NCBI RefSeq assembly: GCF_013839525.1
Contig: NZ_JACDIS010000002.1
Coordinates: 434,001-498,000, forward strand
From: Chthonobacter rhizosphaerae
GTDB taxonomy: Bacteria; Pseudomonadota; Alphaproteobacteria; Rhizobiales; Pleomorphomonadaceae
Reading direction: 5' to 3'
DNA: 64,000 bases
A program made the translations under genes and the position numbers. The notes under the pieces were generated by a model that saw only the letters and a list, made by a program, of their open reading frames with translations, ran no database searches and was not told the origin of the DNA. The stretch's first letter is position 1. Each line of letters opens with the position of its first letter. Below, one piece after another: positions 8,412 to 17,611 of this stretch.

Positions 8412-9592
8412 CGGGCGCCGGTATCGTCCGTCCGCCGGAAGGATGCAAGGAAAAAGCCGAGGTGGGCGCCGATTTCGCGGCGAACCCACCGGGTCGGGAA
8501 CCGCCGGCGGGCCGGAAGACCCTTGCCGCCGCGCCGCAGCGCGAGCCGTCGGTCGGCGAACCAGCCGGCGATGACGAGCGCCGACGCCGCGCCGAGAAGG
8601 AGCCCGGCTGCGATATCGGAAAGGAAGTGCGCGCCGACGACGGACCGCGACAGGGCCACGGTCAGGGCGAACGGGGCGACGAGGAGCGCCAGCCGCGGCC
8701 AAAGGAAGGCGAGGCCGACGGCCAACGCCGCCATGGTGGTCGCGTGGCCGGACGGGAAGCTCGCCCGGTCCGGGTCGAGGGTCGGGCCGGTGAGAGCGGC
8801 GAGCCCCTCCACCGCCGGCTGGAGGTGCGGGCGCGGGTGGCCGAGCCCGAACTTCAGCACGATGGCCGCCACGCCGCTGATCGCGATGACCGCGAAGCCG
8901 TAGAGCGCGATCCGCTGGACGTGGCGCGCGAACGCCGCGCAGCGGGGCGCGAGAAGCCGTCGACGAAGGGCGACCTCGGCGGCGAGGAGCCCGACGAGGA
9001 GCGGGACGAGGATCCAGTCCGACTTGCCCCACCGCGTGACGGCGCGCATGTCGGAGCGGACCTCCGGCGGCAGCCCCTCCACGAAGGCCCGCGCCTCGTC
9101 GTTGAGGGCGAAGCCGGCCACGGTCAGCCCGGCGCCGACGGCAAGGATCACGAGGAGAAGCCGGGTCTGCGGGTCGGCCGCGAACCTCTCCGCGCGCCCT
9201 GCCCTCACCCGCCGGCGGTCGAGTGCGGCGGACAGGCGCGCGAGCAGGCCGGACGCGCGACCGAACGGTCCGGCTAGAGTAGCGCGGGCGAGACCGAGAG
9301 CCGCGCCGGCGAGGAGTCGGAAGGCCTGAAGGAGGGCGATCACCGCCGCCAGGGCGAACCGCGTCGATCCCGCGCCGAGGATGAGCGCGAGCGCCGCGTC
9401 GCGGCCGGCGCTGGAAAGGGCTTCCCGCGCCGCCGTCGTGCGGGCATCGGCCGCCCGGCGGGCGGCCTCCAAGGCGTGACGGGTGACAAGGTCGGCGTCG
9501 AGCGGCCCGTCAGGGCGCGGGGGCGGCGTCCGGAGCGGGTCCGACGCCGGGCGCGGGCTGGTCGGCAGCGACTCCAGTGGAAGATCCGTCAC
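8408..9592 (-). CDS. PAP2 superfamily membrane phosphatase
   Basis: A 394-residue membrane protein with the three signature motifs of type 2 phosphatidic acid phosphatases: KFGLGHPRP, SFPSGHAT and SRSVVGAHFLSD. Five or six hydrophobic segments surround them. The N-terminal 130 residues are Ala/Arg-rich and not part of the core domain. The given start overlaps the end of the GT39 gene by 83 bases, which is long, so translation may begin further in, although no strong alternative start was found. PAP2 enzymes in lipid pathways remove phosphate from lipid A (LpxE/LpxF) or recycle undecaprenyl pyrophosphate. Its place between a GT39 and a GT2 gene favours a glycolipid role. Confidence 0.9.
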   Translation of the reverse strand: MTDLPLESLPTSPRPASDPLRTPPPRPDGPLDADLVTRHALEAARRAADARTTAAREALSSAGRDAALALILGAGSTRFALAAVIALLQAFRLLAGAALGLARATLAGPFGRASGLLARLSAALDRRRVRAGRAERFAADPQTRLLLVILAVGAGLTVAGFALNDEARAFVEGLPPEVRSDMRAVTRWGKSDWILVPLLVGLLAAEVALRRRLLAPRCAAFARHVQRIALYGFAVIAISGVAAIVLKFGLGHPRPHLQPAVEGLAALTGPTLDPDRASFPSGHATTMAALAVGLAFLWPRLALLVAPFALTVALSRSVVGAHFLSDIAAGLLLGAASALVIAGWFADRRLALRRGGKGLPARRRFPTRWVRREIGAHLGFFLASFRRTDDTGAR

Positions 9593-11372
9593 CCGCCGCC
9601 TCTTCGCTTCGGGTGTAGATCCGGATCGTCCGGAGTTCCATCCCGTCGATGTTGCGCCCCGTCACCTCGGCCGCCGGCACCGCCGTCACGCCCCGTGCCG
9701 CGAGACCGGACCGGAAGGCGTCGTCCTGGGTGCTGTCGATGGCCGCGATGGCGCACGACCCTTCCGTGAAGGCCGCCGCCGCCTGCTCGACAGGGACGAG
9801 CCGCGTTTCCGTTCCGAGACGGACGACGAGACTGGGCTCCCTGTAGCCGGACGAGATCTTGTTTGCGCACTCTGGCAGTTTTATGACAGTTTCTGCAATA
9901 CGATCCGACAGCCAGAGGTTCTTTGCCGCAGGCAGCAGATGCACCCACGCGAGCGCCACGACGCAGCCCGACGCGAGCACCGCGGCCATCACGCCGAGCC
10001 GGAGGAAGCCACGGCGCGCGAGCTGCCACGCTAGGATGGCCGCAGCTCCCGCCACGACGGCGCCGGCGAGGCCGATCGGATCCGCCCGGCCCTCCAGCCA
10101 GAGGAACGCGCCGTTGAGGCCGACCGCCAGCACGATGCCGCCAAGGGCGATCCACGCGAGGGACGCGCGGCGCCAGCGGCTGCCGGCGCCGAGCGCGTCG
10201 GCGACGAGCGCTCCGCCCACCATCAGCGCCAGGGCCGGCAGCATCGGCAGCACGTAGTGGGGCAGCTTGGTGGGCACCAGTTCCAGCACCGCCCAGGCCG
10301 GTAGCGCCCAGGCGATCAGGAAGCGGGTCGCCGGTTCGCGCCTCGTGGCGATCGCCCAGGCGATGCCGAGCGGAATGAAGCCCGACGCGGGCCAGAAGGT
10401 GCCGAAGGAGGCGAGCAGATAGGTGCCGGGCGGCGCGCCGTGGCTCTCCTGCGCGGCGGCGATCTTGGCGGCGAAGTCGTCGCCGAGGGCGTCGGCGAAG
10501 AACTGGCCGCCGGAGATGTAGGCGATCGTGGCGAACCACGGCAGCACCAGGAGCGCCAGCCAGAGGAGGCCGAAGAGCGGCTTCAGCCCGCGCACCACGG
10601 ACAACGACCAGCGGTCGAAGGCGACCAGCGTGAAGAGCGTCAACCCGATCACGAACAGCGGGACCGGCCCCTTGATGAGGATGCCGGCGCCGAGCGCGGT
10701 CCAGAACAGGGCGTTGCGGCCGAATCGGGCGCGGCGGGCAGGATCCATCCAGAGCGACGCCAGCGCCCACTGGGCCGCCACGATGGTGGCGAGCAGCATG
10801 CCGTCGGTCTTGGCGAGGCGCGCCTCCACGCCGGCGAGCACGGTGGCGGCGACGAGGAGCGCGCCGAAGAAGCCGGCGGTCGCGCCGAAGAGCGCCACGC
10901 CCGCCCCGTAGGCGAACAGGACCGCGAGCGTGACGCCGACGATGGACGGCAGGCGGAAGGCCCAGATCGGCGCGTCGGCGCCCTGCCCCGTCGCCTCGGC
11001 GGACAGCGCCTGCAGCCAGTAGATGCCGATGGGCTTCTTGTAGCGGGCGTCGTCCTGGAAGCGGATGTCCAGCCAGTTTCCGCTCTCCAGCATCTGCCGG
11101 CTGGCCTGGATGAAGCGCGCCTCGTCGCGGTCGGTGACCGGCAGCGTGTCGATGCCGGGGGCGAACAGGCCGACCGAGACGACGAGCAGCACCAGCACGT
11201 GGACGAGCACGACGAGCGCCGACGCGGCGCGCCGGACGGGCGAGGCGGCGGCCGACTTCGCCGCGGCGGCGGGAGCCGCCTCCGGCTGCGCAGGCGCGGC
11301 CGGCGCCGGTTCGCCCGCGCGTGCCGTGTCCGCCGCCGGCGCGGACTTCTGATCCTCGACCACGTCCTGCAT
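9510..11372 (-). CDS. GT39-family (ArnT/PMT-like) membrane glycosyltransferase
   Basis: A large membrane transferase of about 620 residues with roughly ten to twelve hydrophobic segments. The first periplasmic loop carries PVTDRDEARFIQASRQML, the Asp-Glu motif of ArnT/PMT enzymes, followed by DARYKKPIGIYWLQ. Such enzymes take a sugar from a polyprenyl-phosphate donor on the outer face of the inner membrane and pass it to lipid A, other lipids or protein. The N-terminal 60 residues are Ala/Pro-rich and probably cytoplasmic. Either Met at 11384 or 11372 could start it; I give 11372. It is the first gene of the operon with PAP2, GT2 and LAB_N. The C-terminal region after about residue 440 is a periplasmic-looking domain. 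Confidence 0.9.
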   Translation of the reverse strand: MQDVVEDQKSAPAADTARAGEPAPAAPAQPEAAPAAAAKSAAASPVRRAASALVVLVHVLVLLVVSVGLFAPGIDTLPVTDRDEARFIQASRQMLESGNWLDIRFQDDARYKKPIGIYWLQALSAEATGQGADAPIWAFRLPSIVGVTLAVLFAYGAGVALFGATAGFFGALLVAATVLAGVEARLAKTDGMLLATIVAAQWALASLWMDPARRARFGRNALFWTALGAGILIKGPVPLFVIGLTLFTLVAFDRWSLSVVRGLKPLFGLLWLALLVLPWFATIAYISGGQFFADALGDDFAAKIAAAQESHGAPPGTYLLASFGTFWPASGFIPLGIAWAIATRREPATRFLIAWALPAWAVLELVPTKLPHYVLPMLPALALMVGGALVADALGAGSRWRRASLAWIALGGIVLAVGLNGAFLWLEGRADPIGLAGAVVAGAAAILAWQLARRGFLRLGVMAAVLASGCVVALAWVHLLPAAKNLWLSDRIAETVIKLPECANKISSGYREPSLVVRLGTETRLVPVEQAAAAFTEGSCAIAAIDSTQDDAFRSGLAARGVTAVPAAEVTGRNIDGMELRTIRIYTRSEEAAGDGSSTGVAADQPAPGVGPAPDAAPAP

Positions 11373-11702
11373 GAAGCGCCCCACTTGCCTCGATCGGGTC
11401 GGCCGGAGCCCCGGCCGTCACGGCACGACGTGTAACGCGAAATCTGGCGAGGGTAAGCCCCGCCGGCGGACAAAATCGACGTTGAAGCGGATTGCCGCGG
11501 GACGAATCCATTCCGCGCCGTCATGCTTCGGTCCAGAATCACAGGCAGAGGTGATGGTCCGCAGCGGGATTTCTCCCGCCGGTCCGTTTCAATCCCAGTC
11601 CATGGCGCGATGGCGGGACGAGCCTCGGCGGGTTGCCGCCGGACCGGCCGTGCCCGTTCCGCGCCGAAACGCCGACCAGACCCGGAGGAGGATACCGGAC
11701 GC

Positions 11703-13532
11703 ATGGCCGAAATCGCGAGCGCGAACCTGTTCCTGGCCCTCGGAGCGTTGCTGGTGCTTGCCGGCATTCTGTCGAGCCTGCTCGCCTCGCGGTTCGGAAC
11801 GCCCCTCCTCCTCGTCTTCCTCGTCATCGGCATGCTGGCCGGGGAGGACGGCCCGGGCGGGATCGAGTTCGACAACTATCAGGCCACCTACCTGATCGGC
11901 TCGTGCGCGCTCGCCATCATCCTGTTCGACGGCGGCCTCAGGACGCGGCTCTCCACGGTGCGCGACGCGCTGGCGCCGTCCGTCGTCCTCGCCACGATCG
12001 GCGTCGCGATCACGGCCAGCATCGTCGGCGTGTTCGCCACCTACCTGTTCCAGATGACCTGGATCCAGGGCCTTCTCCTCGGGGCGATCGTGGCGTCCAC
12101 CGACGCGGCGGCGGTGTTCTTCCTGCTGAAGATCGGCGGGCTGCAGCTGAAGCCGCGCATCGGCGCGATGCTGGAGATCGAGTCGGGCTCCAACGACCCA
12201 GTCGCGGTGTTCCTCACGCTCGTGCTGACCGAGCTCGCGCTCGCGGCGGGCGCGACGCCGGGATGGGAGGTGGCGGAGAGCCTGCTGAGGCAGGCGGTGC
12301 TGGGCGGCGGCCTCGGGCTCGCGACCGGCCTCCTCACGGTCTTCATGCTCAACCGGCTCAACCTTCTCAGCGGGCTCCACCCGCTCTTCGTGATCGCGAT
12401 GGCGATCTCGCTGTTCGGGTTCACGGCGCTTCTCGACGGGTCCGGCTTCCTGGCGGTCTACGTGGCGGGGCTCGTGGTGGGGAACCGGCAGGTGCGGGCC
12501 TTCCCGTCGATCGTCAACTTCCACGACACGGCCACCTGGCTCTGCCAGATCGTTATGTTCCTGGTCCTCGGCCTCCTGGTGACGCCGTCGACGCTGATCG
12601 ACTACATGGTGCCGGGTCTCATCCTGGCGGTCTTCCTGATCCTGGTCGGCCGTCCGGTGGCGGTCTACCTCTGCCTGCGGCTGTTCGGCTTCACCGGCAA
12701 GGAGATGCTGTTCGTCTCCTGGGTCGGCCTGCGCGGCGCCGTCTCGATCTTCCTCGCCGCCATCCCGACGCTCGCGGGCGTCGATGGCGCCGCGATCTAC
12801 TTCAACCTCGCCTTCTTCGTGGTCATGGTTTCGCTCATCGTCCAGGGCTGGACGATCGCGCCGGCGGCGCGCCTGCTCGGCATGGCGCTGAAGCGTCCGG
12901 CTCCGGCCGCAAGCCGGGTGGAGATCGACCTGCCTGGACAGAGCGCGAAGGAGCTGGTCGGCTACCCGATCGCCAACGACAGCTTCGTGGCGCTCCGGCC
13001 GAGCGCGCTTCCGACCTGGCTGAAGCCGGTGCTGGTGGTCCGCGAGGGCGACGTGAAGAACGCCGCCGAGATGACCGGCGGCCTGAAGGTGGGCGACTAC
13101 GCCTACTTCCTGGTGCCGACCGAGCGGGTCCACCGGCTCGACCGGGTGTTCGCGCCGCTTCCTCCGGACGCCGCCAACGCGGCCAAGCGTCTGGTGTTCG
13201 GCGAGTTTCCGATCGCGGCGGACGCGCTTCTCGACGACATCGCGGCCTTCTACGACCTCGACCTGCCGGGAGCCTACACGGGCATGACCGTCGCCGACGC
13301 CTTCACGGCGCGGTTCGGCGACAAGGCCCGCCCGGGCAGCCGGATCGACCTCGGCAGCTACACGTCGATCACCGCGCGCGACGTGGCGGACGGCGTGGTC
13401 ACGCGCGCGCGCCTGCGGTTCGACGAGGTGGTGGACGTGGCCCAGATGCGCGCGACCGCGCCGTCGAAGAGCGCGCGCGGCGGCCGACTCGGCCGACGGG
13501 TGCAGCGGCTGCTCGGACGAGAAACCGCCTGA
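11703..13532 (+). CDS. Potassium/proton antiporter, NhaP2/CvrA type (CPA1)
   Basis: A 609-residue antiporter with about twelve membrane segments in the first 400 residues (for example LVIGMLAGEDGPGG, IILFDGGLRT, LEIESGSNDPVAVFL, VSWVGLRGAVSIFLA) and cytoplasmic regulatory domains after. The ESGSNDP motif carries the ion-binding Asp of CPA1 exchangers. The C-terminal part from about residue 410 looks like a TrkA_C/RCK-C domain (GYPIANDSFVALRP) and then a CorC/HlyC-type domain, the layout of NhaP2. The ATG at 11703 has a GGAGGA box 12 bases upstream; the frame is open earlier with no family-like sequence. Such proteins export K+ or Na+ in exchange for protons during osmotic or pH change. Confidence 0.93.
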   Translation: MAEIASANLFLALGALLVLAGILSSLLASRFGTPLLLVFLVIGMLAGEDGPGGIEFDNYQATYLIGSCALAIILFDGGLRTRLSTVRDALAPSVVLATIGVAITASIVGVFATYLFQMTWIQGLLLGAIVASTDAAAVFFLLKIGGLQLKPRIGAMLEIESGSNDPVAVFLTLVLTELALAAGATPGWEVAESLLRQAVLGGGLGLATGLLTVFMLNRLNLLSGLHPLFVIAMAISLFGFTALLDGSGFLAVYVAGLVVGNRQVRAFPSIVNFHDTATWLCQIVMFLVLGLLVTPSTLIDYMVPGLILAVFLILVGRPVAVYLCLRLFGFTGKEMLFVSWVGLRGAVSIFLAAIPTLAGVDGAAIYFNLAFFVVMVSLIVQGWTIAPAARLLGMALKRPAPAASRVEIDLPGQSAKELVGYPIANDSFVALRPSALPTWLKPVLVVREGDVKNAAEMTGGLKVGDYAYFLVPTERVHRLDRVFAPLPPDAANAAKRLVFGEFPIAADALLDDIAAFYDLDLPGAYTGMTVADAFTARFGDKARPGSRIDLGSYTSITARDVADGVVTRARLRFDEVVDVAQMRATAPSKSARGGRLGRRVQRLLGRETA

Positions 13533-13771
13533 CGGCGGAGCGTCAACGCCGCTCGACCAGGCTTCGGCTTGTGCTTGGCCATAATGCTGCAACGCACGAG
13601 TCGGCGACGTTCTGTTAACCGCAGGACTGAGACCAAGGGCGGTTGTGGCCTCGCTGGAACAATAACAGACCTCACCGGTTTTCACTCAAGCCGCGACTGA
13701 TCTGGCTTTGCGACCCGCAAGACGGACGCAATACGTGGATGCGGCCAACTTGTCTTACGGAGTGAACACTG

Positions 13772-14164
13772 ATGACTTCCCAGACGCTCAAGATTTCGGC
13801 GCTCCTCGCGTCGATCGCGATCGGCTTCGCGAATCCCGTCTTTGCTCAGTCCGACGGCGGCAGCGGCGGCAGCGACGGCGGCTCCTCATCGGGCGACTCG
13901 TCCGGCCAGGGCAGCTCGGGCGGCACGGGCGGCTCCACCGATCCGGGTACCGGCACCACCAATCCGGGCGCGGGCGTGACGGGCGACACCACGACCCCGG
14001 GCACCAATGAATCCGGCACCGGCAGCGGCACCGGCACCGGCGCGGCGTCCGGCACCGCCGATCCGAGCGCGACCGTGTCGCCGAACCCGAGCGAGGAGTC
14101 GGGCGAACTGAAGCCCTGCCCGTCGGGCCAGGTGCGCGCCACGCCGACCGGCGACTGCATGTAA
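13772..14164 (+). CDS. Small secreted Gly/Ser/Thr-rich protein, function unknown
   Basis: A 130-residue protein with a clean signal peptide (about residues 1-25, cleavage likely after NPVFA). A mature region of low complexity follows: runs of Gly-Ser-Asp, then Gly-Thr and Pro-Gly repeats (about residues 28-105), ending in a short tail with two Cys (KPCPSGQVRATPTGDCM). A GGAG box lies 9 bases before the ATG, and a strong hairpin follows the stop. I do not recognise a family. Similar Gly-rich secreted peptides with a terminal Cys pair occur in Rhizobiales, but no function can be assigned. It is probably a single-gene unit. Confidence 0.7.
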   Translation: MTSQTLKISALLASIAIGFANPVFAQSDGGSGGSDGGSSSGDSSGQGSSGGTGGSTDPGTGTTNPGAGVTGDTTTPGTNESGTGSGTGTGAASGTADPSATVSPNPSEESGELKPCPSGQVRATPTGDCM

Positions 14165-14172
14165 TCAGCGAC

Positions 14173-14240
14173 GGTCGGCCCCACGGCCGACCAGCGACGA
14201 CCGGCCGGCGTTCCTTGAGGGAGCGCCGGCCGTTTCCGTT
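14173..14240 (+). terminator. Two hairpins after the secreted-peptide gene
   Basis: First hairpin: GGTCGGCC (14173-14180), a four-base loop, GGCCGACC (14185-14192). Second hairpin: GGCCGGCG (14203-14210) pairing with CGCCGGCC (14224-14231), followed by GTTTCCGTT. The second is the better terminator candidate for the plus-strand gene ending at 14164, though its T-tract is weak. Confidence 0.55.
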
Positions 14241-14345
14241 CGGGCAGTCGGGTTCGGGAGCAGCGGATGCGTCCGGGCCGGTGGAGGAGAGGTCTCGGCG
14301 GCGGGCTTTGCCGGGTTCGGGTCGTCACGCACGGAGCCCGAACGA

Positions 14346-14373
14346 CAACGGGCGACCCGAAGGCCGCCCGTGG
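14346..14373 (-). terminator. Hairpin downstream of pcs
   Basis: ACGGGCG (14348-14354) pairs with CGCCCGT (14365-14371) just after the pcs stop on the minus strand; the downstream sequence GTTGTCGTT is only moderately T-rich. A candidate end for the pcs transcript. Confidence 0.4.
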
Positions 14374-14396
14374 CACGTCGCCCGATCGGGAAACGG

Positions 14397-15125
14397 TCAG
14401 TCCGGCTTGAAGCGGGCGAGGACCTGCTGAACGGCCGCCACCGTGCCGAGATAGAGCGTGGAGGCAAGAAGGCCGACCTTGACGAGGTCCGGCGGCGCGA
14501 GCGACATGGCGAGCGCGATGGCCGCGCAGATGAACCACACGAAGGACACGGCCAGCGTCAGCGGACGCCACTTCTCCACCCGCACCGGATGGATGAACGC
14601 GACCGGCATGAAGGTGAGCACCGCGAGGGCGAGGGTGATCCCGATCACCACGGTGTCTTCCGGCCGGAACACGAAGAACACGAAGGCGACACCGTTCCAC
14701 ACCACGGGGAAGCCCCGGAAGGCGTTGTTCTTCATCTTCATGCGGGTGTCAGCATAGTACATGGCCGACGTGAAGACGATGATGCCCGCGATGGTGATCG
14801 CCACCCAGGTGCTGGCGACGAAGCCGCCGAAGGCGATCGCGAACGCGGGCAGGAAGACGTAGGTGACGTAGTCGACCACCGTGTCGAGCGCAGCGCCGGA
14901 GAAGGTCGGCAGGCGCCGCTCCACCTCGAACCGGCGGGCGATCGGGCCGTCCACCCCGTCGACGATCAGCGCCAGGCCGAGCCAGGCGAAGAATTCGCTC
15001 CACTGGAGTCGGTAGGCCGCGAAGGCGGCCAGCATGGCGAGGACGATGCCACTGGCCGTAAAGGCGTGAACCGCCAGGGCGATGAGGGCGTTCTGATGCT
15101 TGGACACGATGGTCAAATTGGCCAC
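14397..15125 (-). CDS. pcs: Phosphatidylcholine synthase
   Basis: Pcs joins CDP-diacylglycerol and free choline to make phosphatidylcholine in one step, a pathway known from rhizobia and related bacteria. The 242-residue length fits. The CDP-alcohol phosphotransferase motif is present: DGVDGPIARR, then after eight residues G-A-A-L-D-T-V-V-D, giving the metal-binding Asp residues. Six to eight hydrophobic segments cover the rest. The gene stands alone, with no choline uptake gene beside it. Possession of this gene implies that choline taken from the surroundings enters membrane lipid. Confidence 0.95.
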   Translation of the reverse strand: MANLTIVSKHQNALIALAVHAFTASGIVLAMLAAFAAYRLQWSEFFAWLGLALIVDGVDGPIARRFEVERRLPTFSGAALDTVVDYVTYVFLPAFAIAFGGFVASTWVAITIAGIIVFTSAMYYADTRMKMKNNAFRGFPVVWNGVAFVFFVFRPEDTVVIGITLALAVLTFMPVAFIHPVRVEKWRPLTLAVSFVWFICAAIALAMSLAPPDLVKVGLLASTLYLGTVAAVQQVLARFKPD

Positions 15126-15277
15126 GGCCGCTCTCCGAAGACGAGGTCTGCGCAGGTCGCACCGAGACCGGCCGCCCCTCGCGGATCACTGGCGACCCCT
15201 GGTGTTGTGGCGGATTGGATCGCCAAACCGCGCGTCCTCCTACCCGGTATATGCTCTCAAGGAAAGAACGATCCACC

Positions 15278-16150
15278 TTAGCCGAGGAAGGATCCAGCCG
15301 CCAGCGTCAGTCCAGCCACGAGAAGAAGGCTTCCAATGGCATACGTTAGCCACAAGCCTTTTGCCAGCTTTTCAGTTCCCATGAGCGCCCCGAGAAACGC
15401 CATGGCGACGAGATTCATCAGGCCGGCGGCGAACATCACCGCCATCAAGGCCCAGCAGCAGCCGAGACAGGCGACGCCTTCGTCGATGCCGAGCCGGAAC
15501 GCCCGGGCAGCCGGGAGCGGCCGTTCGTCGAGAAGGGCGGGGCGGCGGCAGCGGGCGAGGCAGGCGAGCTTCAACGGGGTGAACTGGTAGAGGCCCGCGG
15601 CGATCAGGATGCTGACCGAAAGGGCGAATCCGGCCGGAGCCATGTGCGGCGCGAGAGCCCCGGCGGTGGTGAGGGCCGTCTGGGCGAGCGTCGCGACGAC
15701 CGCGACGGCGAGCCAGACGGCCGTGTACCCGGCCATCACCCAACCGGCCGTGGCGCCGCCCGCGCGGGCATAGGCCCGGAAGGTGGGCGCGGCGGTCGGC
15801 ACCATCATGGCGAACACCATGGCGGCCCACATGACGAACACGAGCGCGACGTCGCCGGCACCCCAGGCCGCCATGGCGGGCATGAGCGGGCCGTGCCCGC
15901 CGCCCGCGCGGGCGAGCGCCGGGACCGTGCCGGCCAGCCGGTCGAGGAGCGGCTGGAGGGCCGCTATGCCGAACCCCATGTCGGCGACGCGTCCGCCGAA
16001 CGCCACGGCGGCGGCGAGATAGGCCCAGCCGACAAGCGCGAGCAGCGCGATCGCCGAAACCGTGAGGCCGCGCCAGTGGCGGGCGAGACGGTCGGCGACG
16101 GGCCGGGAAACGTCCGTCGGGCACGCGGTGTCGGGAGTGATGTCGGCCAT
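15278..16150 (-). CDS. DUF2182 integral membrane protein
   Basis: A 290-residue membrane protein with about seven hydrophobic segments. The C-terminal part reads CLARCRRPALL, then GIDEGVACLGCCWALM and a final segment containing GLMNLVAMAFLGALMGTEKL, which matches the DUF2182 family, annotated as predicted metal-binding membrane proteins. The Cys-rich positions (CLARC, CLGCC) could bind metal but no function is proven. The ATG at 16150 is preferred; the frame is open further upstream with unlikely Arg/Ala-rich sequence. Elsewhere DUF2182 genes often sit next to DUF1326 genes; none is seen here. It is divergent from the UbiH-like gene. Confidence 0.85.
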   Translation of the reverse strand: MADITPDTACPTDVSRPVADRLARHWRGLTVSAIALLALVGWAYLAAAVAFGGRVADMGFGIAALQPLLDRLAGTVPALARAGGGHGPLMPAMAAWGAGDVALVFVMWAAMVFAMMVPTAAPTFRAYARAGGATAGWVMAGYTAVWLAVAVVATLAQTALTTAGALAPHMAPAGFALSVSILIAAGLYQFTPLKLACLARCRRPALLDERPLPAARAFRLGIDEGVACLGCCWALMAVMFAAGLMNLVAMAFLGALMGTEKLAKGLWLTYAIGSLLLVAGLTLAAGSFLG

Positions 16151-16410
16151 GGCACGGTCCGGAGGCGCCCGCGCGAAGACCCGCGCCGGTGCGACGCCCC
16201 TTGACTGCAGATGCGCATGGACCGCCCCCGCCGGCAATGCGGGCAAACCCGCAGCCGGCCCCGCATGAACCTCTCCGTGACCGCTTCGGCCTGCGCCATC
16301 GGGCCCGTGGCGACTTGCCGAACCGCCGTCGCCGCGCCAGAACGTGCCTATGGCCGCCGAGGCGGCCGGACGAACCGAGGACCGCGCGGGCGGTCCGGAT
16401 GGGAGACGTC

Positions 16411-17604
16411 ATGAGCGAGCGGACGCTGGAAACGGACGTGGTGATCGTGGGCGCGGGGCCGGCCGGGCTGATCGGTGCCCTGGCGCTCGCCGACGCGGGT
16501 CTGACCGTGGCCCTGGTGGCGCCCCCTGCCCCGCCCGCCGACCATCGCACCACGGCGCTGCTGTCCGGCTCCGTGGAGGCGATCGACAGGCTCGGCGCGT
16601 GGACGGGCATCGAGAAGGACGCCGCACCGCTCCGGACCATGCGCCTCGTGGACGGAACGCGCCGGCTGGTGCGGGCTCCGGAGATCGCCTTCCACGCGTC
16701 CGAGCTCGGCCTGGAGGCGTTCGGCTACAACGTGGCCAACGGCGTGCTGACGGAACGGCTCGGGGCGGCGGTGGCGACCCGGGCCGACCGGATCGCCCGG
16801 ATCGAGACCGCCGCGACCGACGTGGCGCTGACGGAGAGCCGCGCCACGGTCACCGCGGAGGACGGCACGGTCGTGACGGCGCGGCTCGCGGTCGGGGCCG
16901 ACGGTCGGCAGTCGATGGTGCGCGAGGCCGCCGGCATCTCCGTGAAGACCTGGCGCTATCCGCAGACGGCGCTCGTCACCAACCTCCAGCACAGCCAACC
17001 GCATTTCGACACGTCCACGGAATTCCACACGGAGACCGGCCCGTTCACCCTGGTGCCGCTCGGCCGCGGCCGGTCGAGCCTCGTCTGCGTGGAGCGCCCG
17101 GCCGAGGCGGAGCGGCTGTCGGCCCTTGACGACGGGGCGCTCGGGGCCGAGCTGGAGCGGCGCTCGCGGTCCATCCTCGGCGCCCTGACGCCGACCGGGC
17201 CGCGCCAGACCTGGCCGATGACGGGGCTGCGGGCCGACACGCTGGCGCGCCGCCGGGCCGCGCTCGTCGGCGAGGCGGGGCACGCGTTCCCGCCGATCGG
17301 CGCGCAGGGTCTCAACCTCGGCATCCGGGACGTGGTGGCGCTCGCCGAGCTGGTTCGGCGCGCCCGCCTGCGGGGCGACGACGTCGGCGGCGAGGCCCTG
17401 ACGGCGCGCTACCAGTCGGCCCGGCGCGCGGACGTGGCGACCCGCACCTTCGGGGTGGATCTCCTCAACCGCTCGCTCCTGACCGACTTCCTGCCGGTGC
17501 AGATCGGCCGCACCGTGATGCTGCAGCTCGCCCGCGACGTCGGGCCGATCCGCAAGCTCCTGATGCGGGAGGGCCTGCGGCCGCGCCTGTTCCAGAGCGT
17601 GTGA
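16411..17604 (+). CDS. UbiH/UbiF/VisC-family FAD-dependent hydroxylase
   Basis: A 397-residue flavoprotein monooxygenase of the family that hydroxylates the ring of ubiquinone precursors. The N-terminal dinucleotide-binding motif is VVIVGAGPAGLIGALAL (about residues 9-25). VGADGRQSMVREAAG is the conserved DG motif, and GEAGHAFPPIGAQGLNLGIR is the second FAD motif, here with Glu where many members have Asp. The ATG at 16411 immediately precedes the FAD motif, so the longer upstream frame is not used. Neighbours do not include other ubi genes, so the position of hydroxylation (C5, C6 or C1) is open, and a role outside quinone synthesis cannot be excluded. Confidence 0.9.
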   Translation: MSERTLETDVVIVGAGPAGLIGALALADAGLTVALVAPPAPPADHRTTALLSGSVEAIDRLGAWTGIEKDAAPLRTMRLVDGTRRLVRAPEIAFHASELGLEAFGYNVANGVLTERLGAAVATRADRIARIETAATDVALTESRATVTAEDGTVVTARLAVGADGRQSMVREAAGISVKTWRYPQTALVTNLQHSQPHFDTSTEFHTETGPFTLVPLGRGRSSLVCVERPAEAERLSALDDGALGAELERRSRSILGALTPTGPRQTWPMTGLRADTLARRRAALVGEAGHAFPPIGAQGLNLGIRDVVALAELVRRARLRGDDVGGEALTARYQSARRADVATRTFGVDLLNRSLLTDFLPVQIGRTVMLQLARDVGPIRKLLMREGLRPRLFQSV

Positions 17605-17611
17605 GGCGGTC

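Noticed and set aside
15964-16299. A 111-codon frame with a CPHC motif upstream of the DUF2182 gene
   Set aside because: Looked at as a possible rubredoxin- or thioredoxin-like peptide, but most of it overlaps the DUF2182 gene in another frame, the rest is Arg-rich and no second metal site is present.
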